This document shows, in pieces, positions 10,070-19,353 of a stretch of 32,614 bases of DNA. Source of the stretch: Amphimedon queenslandica (Eukaryota > Porifera > Demospongiae > Haplosclerida > Niphatidae); NCBI RefSeq assembly GCF_000090795.2, contig NW_003546701.1:47113-79726 (forward strand), given 5' to 3'. Position 1 is the first letter of the stretch. Each line of letters begins with the position of its first letter. A model generated the notes under the pieces. It saw nothing but the letters and a program-made list of their open reading frames with translations. It did not search any database and had not been told where the DNA came from. The position numbers and the translations under genes are program-made.

Positions 10070-10124
10070 TATTGATTTATCATAATAATTATTATTCATT
10101 TCATTAATTGTATATTACACATAA

Positions 10125-12521
10125 TTACTTTTTACAAATGTTCCTGTCCATCCATATTTTCACAGTCCCTGGTTTAGCTTTTCTTAATAGCTGCACAAAT
10201 GGTAATGATGAGTTGTGTTTGTCTTTGGATTCAATAACATGAGCCAAATGGCACTTGTCTTTACCAGTAATGATCATACCAATTCTTCTTGCCTTTACTA
10301 GCCTCTCCATAGATAATGTCACACGCTCTTTGACCTTTATTGGGTAGTCCAAGGGTAACTTAACAAATTTAACAGTCTCATTATTATCAAAAGGGGAAAA
10401 TGAACTATTGACACTATCAGGAAAGAGAGAGGCTGTATGACCATCTTTGCCCACTCCTAGCAAAACGTAGTCAAAATAATTAATGGAAGCATACTCGTTA
10501 AGGACACTCTCTGATTTATGACAGACTGGGAAAAGTGGATGAATATTGACATATGGAACACCAACCTGTGCCAATAAAGTTTTAGACAATTGAAACAAGT
10601 TGCTGTCTCTTGATGTAATGGGTACGCATCTTTCATCGGTCTGCCATATTGAAGTATGCGTCCATGGAAAACTGTGCTTATAATCTACAACTAGGGATTG
10701 ATAAACATCTGCTGGTGAGGATCCTCCTGGTAATGCAAGGTGGAAGCTATCTCGTGCTTGTACAGAGGTAATGGCTGTGTCTAGTATATCTTGGCTGATT
10801 TCACGAGCAAGTGATGATCTTGAGAATTTATAAAGAAAATGACCAAATATCTTCTCTTTTATTTTTTCTACTGTCTTATTACCACTTTTAAAGCTAATTC
10901 CATCCTTTTCAAAGCTCACCAAATTGTCTTGAGGATCACTGGAGTTAACAAACACAGTTAGTGTACTACCATTTAGTGTCAATCGAAGATTGTCAAGGAA
11001 GCTTTTATTGTATATCATCAAGTGTTCTCCTTTTCCCTCTTCATACTCTAGCAATAAAGAAGACCATATTCTCCATGATTCCAATACATTGCTCAGTGGT
11101 ACAAATAAATCACTCTCTCCTCGAATCAAACTCCTTAAAACTGAAGCATATGTCTCCTTTAGTGCCATGCGTCCTAATGGTATTGTCTTCATGGAACTGC
11201 AACTTGTCCCATCTCCTTCATTATAGGTCCAGGTTTTGTCATTTGGTAGATTAAAGTTGTGATTAGAGGGCAAAGTAATGAAAGATGATCCATTGCTGTC
11301 TTGTATTGTGAAAACTATATCATCGCAATAGCCATTTTTCTTCCTCAAGGAAACATGCCGTGTCTTTTTAAAAACAACCTTGGCAATCGTCTCCCTCTTT
11401 CCTAGTTTCTTACCAGAAACCATAATGACAGGTATGTTAAACCATACCGGTGATTGGAGGTGAAGCACCACTATTGCAAGTGTTGGTGTGGTACTGATAT
11501 TCACATGAGCATTTCCTCCTTTGTCGCTTTCCAGGTCATCTTGGTAACCGGAATACTGTCCAAACACAGCACTCTGGAGAAAGGGTGGGTATATTGATTT
11601 AAGTATATCAAATTTGGCAGCATTTAGATCAAACGGTCTATTAGAAGGAGAAGTTAAATTACTCAAATCAAGAGTTAACAGTGTTAATATCTCAGTGAGA
11701 TGATTCTGTATCATATCACGAATCACGCCATACTGATCATAATAGTCTGTTCTACCTCTGACGTCAATACTTTCACTTGAAATTATTTCAATGTGATCAA
11801 TGAGGCCTGCAGACGAATATAGCAATGGATTAGATCTACAAAACTCTACTATCTGAGATACTCCTGGTTTGTGAAGATAATGGTCTATGAGAAAAACTTC
11901 TTTGCTGTTGAGGTTACCAAGTATCGAGTCTGCTAGCTCTATGGCTGAGGAAAGGTCCTTGCCAAAAGGTTTCTCGATCGCAACTCTGAGCTTTGTATAA
12001 GAGGACATAGGGCGAGAGTAATTATGAATATAACGAGAGATGGAAGAGTACGCAAAAGGTGGAACAGAGAGGTAGAATATACGTGCCTCTTCAGCCAAAC
12101 CCCTCTCATTTAACAGTGCCTCTATTTGTTGTTGAAGGCTGCCATAGCTCTCAGGATCATTCAATTGGACTGGAATGATGCTGTTAAATAGCTTGTCATT
12201 TAGCTCCCAGCATTGTCTGGTGCTGATATCCCACTCTTCAGGACATACCAGTTTTTCAAAGTAGCTGTACAGGAAGTCCTTTGTCTTCTCTGGGGGGTTC
12301 CTTGTACCAGCAAAAAGGAGGAGTGAAGAAAGAGGAGTTAGGTCTTGGTGGACCAGTTCTCTAAGTGAAGGCCATATTTTTCTCTTGGCGAGATCCCCAT
12401 TGGCTCCAATCACTATTAAAGAGACTCCGTTAAGCTTTTGCTCAGTACTACTACTACTACAGGTATCCACCACAAGTAAAAGAAACAGAAACACCATCAC
12501 AGGTCCCTTCATTGCGGCCAT
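10125..12521 (-). CDS. H6PD: GDH/6PGL endoplasmic bifunctional protein (hexose-6-phosphate dehydrogenase)
   Basis: A single uninterrupted frame of 798 aa (human H6PD about 791). A signal peptide (MVFLFLLLVVDTCSSSS) points to the ER lumen; no KDEL-type tail is present, as in known H6PD. N-terminal G6PD module: NADP-binding VIGANGDLAKRKIW near residue 36, substrate-binding RVAIEKPFGKDL near 178, and LIDHYLHKPGVSQI near 211. In the last motif the usual Gly-Lys-Glu part reads His-Lys-Pro. C-terminal 6-phosphogluconolactonase module: ALPGGSSPADVY, WQTDERCVP near 625, GVGKDGHTASLFPDS near 687. The two modules carry out the first two pentose phosphate steps in the ER and supply luminal NADPH. It is intronless while nearly all neighbours are split, so a retrogene-like origin or ancestral intron loss is possible. 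The H-K-P substitution near the catalytic Lys could affect substrate preference. Confidence 0.95.
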   Translation of the reverse strand: MAAMKGPVMVFLFLLLVVDTCSSSSTEQKLNGVSLIVIGANGDLAKRKIWPSLRELVHQDLTPLSSLLLFAGTRNPPEKTKDFLYSYFEKLVCPEEWDISTRQCWELNDKLFNSIIPVQLNDPESYGSLQQQIEALLNERGLAEEARIFYLSVPPFAYSSISRYIHNYSRPMSSYTKLRVAIEKPFGKDLSSAIELADSILGNLNSKEVFLIDHYLHKPGVSQIVEFCRSNPLLYSSAGLIDHIEIISSESIDVRGRTDYYDQYGVIRDMIQNHLTEILTLLTLDLSNLTSPSNRPFDLNAAKFDILKSIYPPFLQSAVFGQYSGYQDDLESDKGGNAHVNISTTPTLAIVVLHLQSPVWFNIPVIMVSGKKLGKRETIAKVVFKKTRHVSLRKKNGYCDDIVFTIQDSNGSSFITLPSNHNFNLPNDKTWTYNEGDGTSCSSMKTIPLGRMALKETYASVLRSLIRGESDLFVPLSNVLESWRIWSSLLLEYEEGKGEHLMIYNKSFLDNLRLTLNGSTLTVFVNSSDPQDNLVSFEKDGISFKSGNKTVEKIKEKIFGHFLYKFSRSSLAREISQDILDTAITSVQARDSFHLALPGGSSPADVYQSLVVDYKHSFPWTHTSIWQTDERCVPITSRDSNLFQLSKTLLAQVGVPYVNIHPLFPVCHKSESVLNEYASINYFDYVLLGVGKDGHTASLFPDSVNSSFSPFDNNETVKFVKLPLDYPIKVKERVTLSMERLVKARRIGMIITGKDKCHLAHVIESKDKHNSSLPFVQLLRKAKPGTVKIWMDRNICKK

Positions 12522-12528
12522 TTATTGA

Positions 12529-12561
12529 TGAATAAAATTAAAATGATTTAATTTTTATTCA
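12529..12561. repeat. AT-rich inverted repeat next to the H6PD start
   Basis: TGAATAAAATTAAA (12529-12542) and TTTAATTTTTATTCA (12547-12561) are near-perfect inverted copies with a 4-bp spacer and one extra base in the right arm. It begins 7 bp upstream of the H6PD ATG, in the 90-bp divergent region shared with the membrane-protein gene. It could be a regulatory palindrome or a hairpin in the H6PD 5' leader. Confidence 0.55.
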
Positions 12562-12610
12562 TTTTCATGTTTTTCTAGCTCCCAAGGGACCAGCCCCACC
12601 CTCAACAGGA

Positions 12611-13165
12611 ATGGATGATAGCTCTGCTTCTCCTGTCTTCCCCACTAAAGCGGATTTGGATGAGATACACTTACAATATGTAGTAGCTTTCATTGTAATC
12701 GTCATCCTAGTGGGGCTTGCTATGCTTCTGGTCTGCTTTGGACTTGGGTATATTTTCTGCTCCAGAAAAAAAAGGTAGATACTAAATAGATCTACTGAGT
12801 GCATCCACATTCAAATATAAAGCACCACTAGTACACAAGTGTAGTGTTAATTAAATTGACTGCTTGCTTATTTTTAGTTTTAATCCCTCAAAGCATCAAC
12901 ATTATATTGGTGCTGGGGATTCCAAAGAGCTCTCCTGTGGACAAGTCAAACTACGTGAATTTGCAGGTAGTAAACAAAATACTCACACTGCAGCTACCAA
13001 TGGCAGCCATGGACCAACTGAGGAGCCACATGAACAGCAGTAAGCTACTCTAATAAGCTCATTGTCCTTTTATTGTTTATAAGGCCAAAGAAGCCATCTC
13101 CACCACAATATCAATATCCAATGCATTTACTGGATGAAGAGAACGAGGAGAGAGTTGAGTCATAG
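12611..13165 (+). CDS. Small single-pass membrane protein with cytoplasmic PPxY motif
   Basis: Three exons, 12611-12774, 12878-13039 and 13083/13084-13165 (the last begins at 13084), give 135 aa from the ATG at 12611. A short N-terminal segment (about 27 residues, Ser/Asp-rich) leads to one strong transmembrane helix (VVAFIVIVILVGLAMLLVCF), then basic FCSRKKSF, a hydrophilic tail with SPPQYQYP and an acidic end (LLDEENEERVES). SPPQY contains PPxY, the ligand of WW domains such as those of NEDD4-type ubiquitin ligases. No signal peptide is seen. The frame is open upstream of the ATG and TTTTTCTAG just before it looks like a splice acceptor (exon start 12579, PKGPAPPST), so an upstream 5' exon may exist. 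I do not recognise an orthologue. It may be an adaptor or receptor remnant, but the function is unknown. Confidence 0.6.
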
Positions 13166-13333
13166 TAACTAATTATTTGCTTAATTAGTGTTGGTTTAAA
13201 TTACAACTGTAACAATAATTTTTAATACACACAAAAAACGTAATTTTCTTGTTATGAATGATAATTAAGTCTTTTTGGATACACCTATTGAAATAATAAA
13301 AATAAAAAAATGTGAATTACAATGAGGATATTC

Positions 13334-16220
13334 TTAGTTATATATTATACCTGTTGCTTGTATCTTGCATTTGAATGTATCACTCCATGGTCCTTCACCA
13401 ATAGCATTGGAGCATCTAACACGAAAGTAATAGGTTGCACCTCCCACTACACCAGAGTATGTGAAACTGTTTGCTGGTCCAGCATATATTTCTTCAAACT
13501 TGTATCCTTTATTGCACTGCCCTATGTTGACCCCATCATTATTATCAGGCTCTGTGGATATGTTTGTGCTACTACTGGAGCAGCTATTGCTCTGAGAGTT
13601 GGTTGCTGTCATTGCATTGCTCGGGGCTACATGGATCAGGTGTGATGCTTCCTCTGTTTCTGCACTGCCATTAGACATGCATTGTGGATCATCAGTCTCA
13701 GAGTCTGAGGGACTCTCTGGATCATCCTCAGTAGTTTTTGTTAGCAGAGCAGGCAGTTTTAGAAGAGCACCTGAAGCTCGAGCAGCTGCTGTGGATTGTG
13801 CTAGTTTCACAGACTGAGGCTTTAGGACTGGTTGCCCTTTAACCTGCTGCATTACTGGAGTGCTAGGGTTAGATCCTTCTGGTAAGACTTGTGAGTCCCC
13901 ATTATTTGGTAGGAGTTGTTGCTGCTGCTTTAATATTGATACATTTTGATTACTACTAGATCTCATTGATAGCGGTATCAATGGTAGTCGTCCATTACTG
14001 GTCTGGGACATTGTATCACTGCTGCAATCTTGGTATCCACTGTCATGTGACGAGAGGCCTGGCGAATTTGATTTGACATTCAACAATCGTCGGTTGTGAA
14101 AGTTTTGAAGTTTCTCTCTCTTAAATTTTAATGGAACATCAGCAAAGCAGTGGAGGGAGAAACTTCGAGTCCTATCATCCGTCACTTCAAGGCTTTGATC
14201 AGGAACTTCCCATCTTATTGTAATGGACTTGGAATGTATTTTGGCTTCAGTTATGAGGAGTCTCTCAGGAAGTTGGAGTATTATTCCATGTTGATTTAAA
14301 ACTTGCTGTAGTTTTGACGTTATCTCTTGTTTCGGACGCAGACCAAGTGGTATGAGCTGTATGCTATTCCTTGAGTCATCTCCAACATCAGGAAATAATG
14401 AGGTTTGCTTCAAAGTAGAATCCAACGCATTGTCGACATGCTTTCGAGCGAGTATAGCAGATATAGAATTGAGATCTAACAGTTTTGTAACTAAATGTAA
14501 AGATTTAATAAATTATAATTTTAATTTTGTTGATGTTAAATCATTAGTACCTTCTTCCTTTGCTGCTATTGCTCTTGATCTAGCTGATGCTAGTTCTAGT
14601 CTTTGTTCCTCAAGTATCATCTCCTGCACTTCTACTTGTCTGTCAAGAAGACAAAGCAATGTTGCTTCACGATGCTCTAAGGCAGCCATTGTCTCCTTCC
14701 TTGTTTCTATATAAAACACAACTTTATGATCACATTTCTTTTACACATGAGTGCATTCATACCTGCAAAGTGTTTCTCTAGTTTTTCTTGTGCTTCCATT
14801 GCTTTGTTTCTAATGTCTTCCTTTAAATTCGATTGTGTTTGGGCTACCTGTGACAGTCTCTCTTCCATCTTATTAATCTCAGTCAGTTTCATTGACAGTG
14901 TGTTCCTATAGGCTGAGGCAGAATTGTTCAGCAACTGATAGTTATGGAACTTGTGCTCTCCATAAAATTTACATAGAACACACATGGGCAGGTGCTCCGT
15001 TTCGCAGTACAACACGCAACTCTGTCCTGGATGCTTTTTGCACGTTGGTTGAGGTTTCGGTTTAAGACTAATGGGAATTGGTTTGTGTCTAGCTCGTACC
15101 TTTGATCCTGTGTGCTGCTGTTTATTGCATGCCTCACAATATGATGCAGAGCATTCACTGCAGTACTTCACAGCAAGGTTTCGCTCACATTCAGCACAAC
15201 GGTCACTCTGAGAGCTACCAATTGTAGTAATGAACTCTTTGCTCTCAATAAGATCTAAAATTGCTTCGTTCCTTACAAAATCCTCAACTCTGCTCTGAGG
15301 CTCAACTGGAGTCTTAATGAAGCAGTATCCACATTTTAGAGATGGTGGATCAAATTTGAGAGCTTGCTCAATACAACTGCTGCAGAACGTGTGTCCACAG
15401 AGCAAGAGGTAAGGAACGTGGACAATGCTCCTATACTTTGAGTTGCATGTTGGGCAAGCAGTCACAGGTCCTTGAGGCTCATCATCACTTTTATTAATCC
15501 TCATTAGGTAGGAGGTTCCTTCATTGTTGTCTAAACTGCTTTGCTCGCAAGGCTGAAGATCAGGTGGCTGATGATGACTTGTGGTCCTGCTAGCAAAGTT
15601 TGATCTGAATGAAGTTACTAGATCTCTTGGTGTGAATGGGTCGACTCTAGTTGGTTGGAAGTTATCCTTGAGTCTTCCATCAGGTCTTCCATATCCTCTT
15701 GAGCCTCCTCGAGACTGACCTGGAGTGAAAATATTCGTGATAATTAAATACAATGCTATGACTTAGACAAAACAAAGAATATATAAACATAGCTTCAAGC
15801 AATGCAAATTCCCACACACATTATTTTATGCACCTTGATTAAGACCAACTTTCCCACTGTAGCGAGACATTTGACTCATCGGTCTCTTGGACCTTTGGCT
15901 GTCAGGACGAGAATGGCCTCCCCCTCCATTTCTGGCAATCAATGAGCCACTGTTACCAGACTCCTGTCTGCCATAGTTAGTCGATTGTGACGAGTCTCCA
16001 AAGGTCTGACTATTGTTGAGTGAGTTGCTTTGGTGTGATGGTTGATGTCTCCTCTGTCCCTGCTCACTCTCACCAGGAACTATTGAAATATAATATACAG
16101 TACACCACACAATATGTAATTAGAGTAGGTACTGAATTACTTTGATTCTACAAGTCATGTACTGTAGTGTAGTAACTTACCAACTCTCTTTGGAGTCACT
16201 TTGGATGACTTCCCACCCAT
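13334..16220 (-). CDS. TRIM-like RING/B-box/coiled-coil/FN3 protein, probable E3 ubiquitin ligase
   Basis: Five minus-strand exons: 16220-16181, 16079-15834, 15719-14763, 14706-14551, 14490-13334; 851 aa; all introns phase 1. The start MGGKSSK fits an N-myristoylation signal. Residues 15-175 are disordered (Ser/Gly/Gln/Arg). A C3HC4 RING spans about 181-231 (ACPTCNS, LLCGHTFCSSC, KCGYC). Two B-boxes follow: DRCAECERN...CSECSASYCEAC and PTCKKHPGQ...CVLCKFYGEH. A coiled coil covers about 358-470. The C-terminus has an FN3 domain whose first strands (SITIRWEVP, SFSLHCFAD) are separated from the rest (FEEIYAGPANSFTY, ATYYFRVRCSNAIGEGPWSD) by about 200 Ser/Asn/Gln-rich residues. No SPRY domain follows. 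The architecture is of the TRIM class; the exact orthologue is not identified. The final residues (ATGIIYN) follow a GT that could be a donor, so a further 3' exon is possible. Confidence 0.85.
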
Positions 16221-16449
16221 TTGATGTGATCTTTCCTAGTTAGAGCCCGAGGCCAGTTCTCTTCTGTCCTGCGTAGCTCTCCAACTCACTGTAGGTCCAG
16301 TCGGCTACCATGGATACCTGGGAAAAATAAAACATGACTTGCATGCAGTGAATATCATTGAGAATATTGTTTAAAATTTAACGCCCACTCAAAAAGGTGG
16401 GGCTCAAAAAAAAATAAGAAGGCGTGGTCAACCCGCCTATTAATTCATC
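16221..16449. promoter_or_regulatory. Divergent promoter region, TRIM-like gene / type II NADH dehydrogenase
   Basis: 229 bp between divergent start codons. It contains the partly palindromic GCTACCATGGATAC (16304-16317), which resembles an RFX X-box with mismatches, and an AT-rich half next to the dehydrogenase gene. No TATA box was seen. Confidence 0.45.
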
Positions 16450-19173
16450 ATGGCTTTTTCCAACATCTTCCGTCTTGTCTCTTTCCCTCTCGTTTCTGTT
16501 GGCTCTAGGGAAGGACTAGGCCACATCAGAGTATATTGTAGCAGTGCTCCACCTATTAAACCTAAAAGAGGTAGGAGGTTCCTAAAAAGAACATTAATAG
16601 CTCTACTCCTCGGCACTGCCGGGTACTACTCCATCAAGGCACTGGAGAAGGCATCCCGTCCCGTTTATCCTAAAGATCAGAGAAAGAAAGTGGTACTATT
16701 GGGCTCGGGATGGGGTGCAATGAGCGTACTCAATCACCTCCAGCCCGATCAGTTTGATATCACCATCGTCTCCCCTCGTAACTACTTCCTCTTTACTCCA
16801 ATCCTCCCCAGTGTCACAGTAGGCACTGTTGAATCACGGAGCATAGTCGAACCCGTCCGGAAACTAATCCTTAAGTATCACGGCTGTGACCAGGTCCAGT
16901 ATTACGAAGCGGAGTGCATTGACGTGGATCACAAAGGAAAGCGGATACATTGTCGAGACGTGTCTGGCATTCAAGGAACCGTCTCGGAATTTGATCTTGA
17001 TTATGATATATTAGTGGTTTCAGTTGGAGCAGATAATAATACTTTCAATGTACCAGGAGTTAACGAGAACTGCTACTTTCTCAAGGAAATGAACGATGCC
17101 AGGACGATAAGAAATGCTGTAGTTGATCTTGTTGAGTCGGCCTCTTTCCCAGGGCAACCCGAGGAGGAGATGAAGCGCCTGTTACGTTTTGTTGTGGTAG
17201 GAGGAGGCCCAACCGGAGTGGAGTTTGCATCGGAACTGAGGGACTTCTTACGTGAGGACATACCAAAGATATACAGTAATATCAAGGATCACTTTGAGGT
17301 ATTATAGTCTATTGCATCCAGTGTGTGCTCTATATATAACCTTGTCTTGTGTACTGTATATGTGACATTATGTGTGAGGGCCAGACCGAGTGTCATTTGA
17401 TGGTTTATTGTAATTACAGTAACAGTACATTGTGTATGATTAGTATTTGATAGCTGTAATGATAGTGTTACTAAGTTTGTTGTTTGTGGGATTGGGTGTT
17501 GTTACACTGCTGTTTCACAGCAACAGGTGTTATGCCAGTTAGTACCAGCTGTCTGTTGTTTATTGTATATTGAACAAAAAAGTTTGCTTTGACTCAGGGC
17601 TTCCCACAGGATTTTGGCATAATGCTCATGAAGCTTCTTGTCAGTAGTAGACTCCAAGTTGCTCAAAAATTGGACCAAGGACCCTGTACTACATGTAGAT
17701 GTATGTTCATAAAAATCACAAGGAGAGAATTCTTCATTTTTATAATTTTTCCTGATGCATATACATCTTTGTATGTTGTGTAGAAAGTTTGAGCTGATTC
17801 CAATCAAAATTCAAAATTTTAAAGTTGCTCCAAATGCTGTTTAATATTTCATGGAAAACCCTGCTTTGACTATCAAGCATGATGCCATTAGATTTCTTTG
17901 ATTCCGAGTAATGTTATTGTTTTAAGGTGATGCTAATTCAAAGCGGTGATCACATTCTTAACACATACGATGAGCAGATCAGTGATTTCACTGAACAAAA
18001 CTTCAACCGAAATCATCACAATGTTGAGATACTGACAGGAACCAGGTCAGTGTAAATGGTTAAAATGTGTGGCTGCTTACCATCAAACTCTATAACTATA
18101 TATTAGAGTGATAGGAGTTGAACATGATAAAGTAAAGGTACTTGATAAATCATCAGACCAGAAGAGCACTATACCTTGTGGTATGTGTGTCTGGTCCACT
18201 GGTGTTGCTCCTAAACAACTGACAAGACAAATGATGCTCAAGATACAAAATCAGAAGAGAGGGTAGAGTGAACTTGATCAACATTATTATTTAATTATTT
18301 TTTAGGAAAGCTCTTTTAACTGATGAGTATTTGAGGGTAAAAGGAGCTGAGGGTATTTTTGCAATAGGAGACTGCTCTACTATAGAACAGAACCTTATGC
18401 TAGAGAAGGCTCAGCAACTCTTTGAAATGGCTGATGTTAACAAAGATGGACAGCTCACTCTGGATGAGTTTGTGGGCCTCATTGAGAAAGCTAAGCATAA
18501 GTTTCCACAGATACAACTGTTCTTTAGTAAAGCAGAGAAAAATGTCAAAAAGTAAGAATGAAAAGTAGCTCAAAAAAAGCAATTTTTGATTGTGTCTTGA
18601 TCTCTAATTTTTTTTATCTGTTAGACTTTTTGCTGAAATGGACACAAGTGGAGACCAGGCCCTTGATATTGGTGAGTTTAAGAACCTGCTCCGTACCCTT
18701 GACCACGAACTTAAGAGTCTACCAGCAACTGCACAAGTGGCATCACAGCAAGGGAAATATTTAGGTATAGAATGAGGCTCATAAATAATGAATGAAAGGA
18801 TTTCTGTAGGTAAACTACTCAGTAAGACTAATGCTAATCCTGAGTTACTGAGAGATCCCACTGATGCACTGAAGAGCAGAGGTGTATACCAGTTCCATTA
18901 CAGGCACTTGGGATCATTTGCTTATGTTGGCGACAATAAAGCAGTCCTGGAGGTACCAGTATTTGGTAAGACTGACTGACAGTAATATAGTTCTATCTAT
19001 TTAATTCTATTGTTCTACTATTCTGATTTGTAGGTGCATTGAATGGTTGGTGGGTGATGTGGCTGTGGAGGGCAGCATATGCCAGTGAATGTGCTTCAAC
19101 TCGCACTAAAGTACTGCTAGTCACTGACTGGATCAAGTCTTATATCTTTGGAAGAGATACTTCAAGAATTTAA
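16450..19173 (+). CDS. Type II (alternative) NADH dehydrogenase with two EF-hands, mitochondrial
   Basis: Seven exons: 16450-17298, 17927-18045, 18107-18262, 18306-18551, 18625-18764, 18810-18965, 19034-19173; 601 aa. A basic, Ser-rich N-terminus suggests a mitochondrial presequence. A hydrophobic segment (LIALLLGTAGYYSI) resembles the membrane anchor of external enzymes in fungi and plants. Two dinucleotide-binding motifs: VVLLGSGWGAMSVL near residue 84 (FAD) and VVVGGGPTGVEFASEL near 251 (NADH), plus GIFAIGDCS. Between them and the C-terminus lie two canonical calcium loops, DVNKDGQLTLDEF (about 417) and DTSGDQALDIGEF (about 464). The C-terminal LNGWWVMWLWRAAYAS and DWIKSYIFGRD match the membrane-binding end. 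It oxidises NADH to ubiquinone without pumping protons. Inference: intermembrane-space-facing and calcium-regulated. It is convergent with the OGFR-domain gene. Confidence 0.93.
17655..17845 (-). repeat. Dispersed repeat copy in NADH dehydrogenase intron 1
   Basis: Contains GAGAATTCTTCATTTTTATA and AGAAAGTTTGAGCTGATTCC, reverse-complement words of the copies at 2560-2870 and direct words of 23035-23600. It lies in the 628-nt intron 17299-17926. Confidence 0.7.
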
Positions 19174-19353
19174 ACCAGCTGTACAATATACACATTTTTA
19201 TTTTCTATTTTTATAAGGAGCAACTCTTTTTTATTAGCCATCATATAGGACTGCTTTTAAATCAGTTGACAGTTTTACACTTTTCTACAATCAATTTTTC
19301 AAACTCAATGTAATAATTTTTTATAAAATAATAATAATAAATATAATACATTA

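Noticed and set aside
12565..12810. Minus-strand frame overlapping the small membrane protein exon
   Set aside because: Shadow of the plus-strand coding exon, which has a clear transmembrane helix and matching splice sites.
17502..17807. Minus-strand frame in the NADH dehydrogenase intron
   Set aside because: It translates the dispersed repeat; similar peptides appear wherever the repeat occurs.
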